A stretch of DNA of 64,000 nt. Source: Streptomyces chartreusis NRRL 3882 (lineage in GTDB: Bacteria > Actinomycetota > Actinomycetes > Streptomycetales > Streptomycetaceae). Shown in pieces: positions 61,669 to 64,000 of the stretch. A program made the translations under genes and the position numbers. Position 1 is the stretch's first letter, and every line of letters begins with the position of its first letter. The DNA is taken from the NCBI RefSeq assembly GCF_900236475.1, contig NZ_LT963352.1, positions 6,700,001 through 6,764,000 of the forward strand. The letters run 5' to 3'. The notes under the pieces were generated by a model. That model did no database searches, was not told the DNA's origin, and was given only the letters and a program-made list of their open reading frames with translations.

Positions 61669-63480
61669 TTACGCCCCCGCCTTGGTGACGGCCGGTTCGT
61701 CGGTCAGCGTGGTCTGTTTGGGTACGTCGAGTTGGCCGGTCTCGTGGAATTCGAGCTGGCGCCGGCGGTTGGCGATGATGCCTTCGGGACGGAAGCGCAT
61801 CAGCAGGATGAGCGCGATGCCGAAGGCGAGGAGCGACTTGTCCTGGAGGAACACCAGCTTTTCGGGGAGCAGGTAGAGCAGGGCCGCGCCGAGGAGCGGG
61901 CCCGCGACCGTGCCCATGCCGCCGAGGACGACCGCGGCCAGGAGGAACGCGGAGTTGGGTGGGGTGGAGCCGGCGAACTGGTACGGCGTGGGGACCACGC
62001 TGTAGGTGACGTGGGCGCTGACGGTGCCGGCGAGGCCGGCGAGGGCGGCGCCGAGGGCGAAGGCGACGAGCTTGACGCGGAAGCCGTTGATGCCCATGGC
62101 GGTGGCGGCGGTCTCGTCCTCGCGGATGGCGATCCAGGAGCGGCCGATGCGGGAGTCGGCGGCGCGGGTGTAGACGAGGACGACGATGGCCATGATGAGG
62201 ACCATCAGCAGGTAGTAGTTGGCGAACCGGCCGAGGGTGAATCCGCCGATGTCGTGGGCCTGGCCGAAGTCGAACCCGAGGAGGTTCAGGTCGGGGATGT
62301 TGGCGATGCCGTTGGGGCCGTTGGTGACGTCGGGTCCGGAGTCGCCGTCCATGTTGTTGACGGCGATGCGGAAGATCTCTCCGAAGCCGAGGGTGACGAT
62401 GGCGAGGTAGTCGCCGCGCAGCCGCAGGGTCGGGGCGCCGATGAGGACGCCGAAGACGAGGGAGGCTGCGGCGCCGGCCAGGGCGGAGGCCCAGAAGGGC
62501 AGGTGGACGCCGGAGATGGTGGAGAACTCGGAGCCGGAGACGAGGGCGGCGGTGTAGGCGCCGACGCCGAGGAAGGCGACGTATCCGAGGTCGAGGAGGC
62601 CGGCGAGGCCGACGACGATGTTCAGGCCGAGGGCGACCGTCCCGAAGATCAGGATGTTGACGCCGATGTTGGCGTAGTGGTCGTCGGTCTGGGTGAAGGG
62701 GAAGGCGATGGCCGCGGCGAAGCCCATGGCGAGGGTGAAGCTGCGGTTGGCCGCGACCAGTGCGGAGAAGCGGTCGAGGAGACCGGCGGTGTGCAGGGCC
62801 CACATGGCGAAGACGACGACGAAGAGGTAGCCGACGAAGAGTTCGCCGTACTCGGTGTCGATGCCGTAGGTGAAGACGCCCAGGCCGATGATGGTGACCA
62901 CGGTGATCAGGGCCCGCTGGATCCAGGGCGCGGTGGCCTGGGCGGCGGTGATGTGGTCGGGCTTGGCGATGTAGGCCTTGAGGGCTTCCTTGGTGCCGTC
63001 GGTGCCGGTGCGCTCCTGGGGGAGGGCGAAGGCGCCGAGGACGGGCAGGAGGGAGGCGATGGCCGCGATCCAGCCGCCGGGTTCGAGGTTGACGACGCCG
63101 CCGAGTTCGGCGCTGATGGCGATGACCGTGAACCAGGTGACGGCGAAGCCGCCGAGGGCGGTGAGGACGAGCGGTGCGTTGTTGCGGGCGGGCAGCAGCC
63201 AGCCCAGGCCGCGGATGCCGTACGAGGCGAGGGCGAACAGGGCGGTGAGGACGCCGGCGGTGAAGGTGAGCCACTGAAGGCCGCCGGGGTAGCCGTTGAT
63301 GGTGAGGTCGCCGGGGAACTCGTCGGTCCAGGTCCAGGCGAGGAACGCGGAGGCCGCGGTGGCGATGCCGCCGGCGAGCAGGAGGGCGCGGGCGGCCGGC
63401 GCGGGCAGCGGTATGAGTCCGCGCAGCGCGGGCGGGGCGGGGACGGCGTCCGGGGCGGGGGTCTTGGTCGTCTCGGTCAT
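61669..63480 (-). CDS. livM: Branched-chain amino-acid ABC permease LivM
   Basis: A 603-residue permease, longer than E. coli LivM (~425). An N-terminal ~190 residues add several helices that are not part of the LivM core and may be a Streptomyces extension. The core begins near LGLNIVVGLAGLLDLGYVAF and includes the LRLRGDYLAIVTLGFGEI and MGTVAGPLLGAALLY segments. It lies between livH and livG. Its likely role is the inner-membrane channel. Confidence 0.9.
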   Translation of the reverse strand: MTETTKTPAPDAVPAPPALRGLIPLPAPAARALLLAGGIATAASAFLAWTWTDEFPGDLTINGYPGGLQWLTFTAGVLTALFALASYGIRGLGWLLPARNNAPLVLTALGGFAVTWFTVIAISAELGGVVNLEPGGWIAAIASLLPVLGAFALPQERTGTDGTKEALKAYIAKPDHITAAQATAPWIQRALITVVTIIGLGVFTYGIDTEYGELFVGYLFVVVFAMWALHTAGLLDRFSALVAANRSFTLAMGFAAAIAFPFTQTDDHYANIGVNILIFGTVALGLNIVVGLAGLLDLGYVAFLGVGAYTAALVSGSEFSTISGVHLPFWASALAGAAASLVFGVLIGAPTLRLRGDYLAIVTLGFGEIFRIAVNNMDGDSGPDVTNGPNGIANIPDLNLLGFDFGQAHDIGGFTLGRFANYYLLMVLIMAIVVLVYTRAADSRIGRSWIAIREDETAATAMGINGFRVKLVAFALGAALAGLAGTVSAHVTYSVVPTPYQFAGSTPPNSAFLLAAVVLGGMGTVAGPLLGAALLYLLPEKLVFLQDKSLLAFGIALILLMRFRPEGIIANRRRQLEFHETGQLDVPKQTTLTDEPAVTKAGA

Positions 63481-63484
63481 GTGA

Positions 63485-64000
<516 letters not shown>

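Overview
The window is high-GC (about 70% or more by eye) chromosomal DNA with dense, often 1-8 bp overlapping genes and many GTG starts. The gene order his-trp-lgt-gltBD-pyk-ANTAR regulator-liv and the gene families point to a Streptomyces, collinear in its core with S. coelicolor. That placement is from remembered gene order, not from a search.

Left part (1-11.7 kb): amino-acid biosynthesis. The end of hisH is followed by priA, a RidA-family gene, hisF and, after a converging gene, hisI and trpE. Then come a Trp-operon membrane protein, two small membrane proteins, trpC, the small modulator trpM, trpB and trpA. PriA serves both the His and Trp pathways. A DsbA-like thiol protein and lgt close this part. 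Strong hairpins separate the blocks.

11.7-18.6 kb: a minus-strand operon of six overlapping genes with four ADP-ribosylglycohydrolase-family paralogues (one apparently catalytically degenerate), a class III CoA-transferase and a CitE/HpcH-like lyase. A VIT/CCC1-type transporter diverges from it. 18.9-26 kb: VIT gene, then gltBD preceded by a GlnR-like box.

26.1-34.3 kb: accessory island. A three-gene minus-strand operon encodes a 1726-residue caspase + HSP90-type ATPase + winged-helix-like C-terminal protein, a small zinc-binding protein and a three-TM protein. A VWA-domain gene diverges from it. This looks like an NTP-dependent, caspase-containing conflict or cell-suicide system and is the best candidate for a poorly described system. 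Next to it lie the wrecked remains of ABC transporter genes.

34.4-45.9 kb: an orphan cytochrome b (QcrB-like), then a compact catabolic cluster whose members match the mycobacterial KstR2 regulon for steroid rings C/D: two acyl-CoA dehydrogenases, an IpdF-like SDR, KstR2, FadA6, IpdC, IpdB, IpdA, EchA20 and two SDRs. Both divergent promoter regions carry KstR2-like operators.

45.9-56 kb: zinc metallopeptidase-like protein, a broken GNAT gene, chorismate mutase, an orphan receiver protein, PepN, a DesA/DesB-like siderophore-precursor pair, and a Tat-exported 5'-nucleotidase. 56-64 kb: SIMPL protein, pyruvate kinase, a LAGLIDADG-type gene overlapping the 3' end of pyk, an unusual tRNA with anticodon CAA, a PdtaR-like ANTAR regulator, and a converging branched-chain amino-acid ABC transporter operon (livF-G-M-H) that runs off the window.
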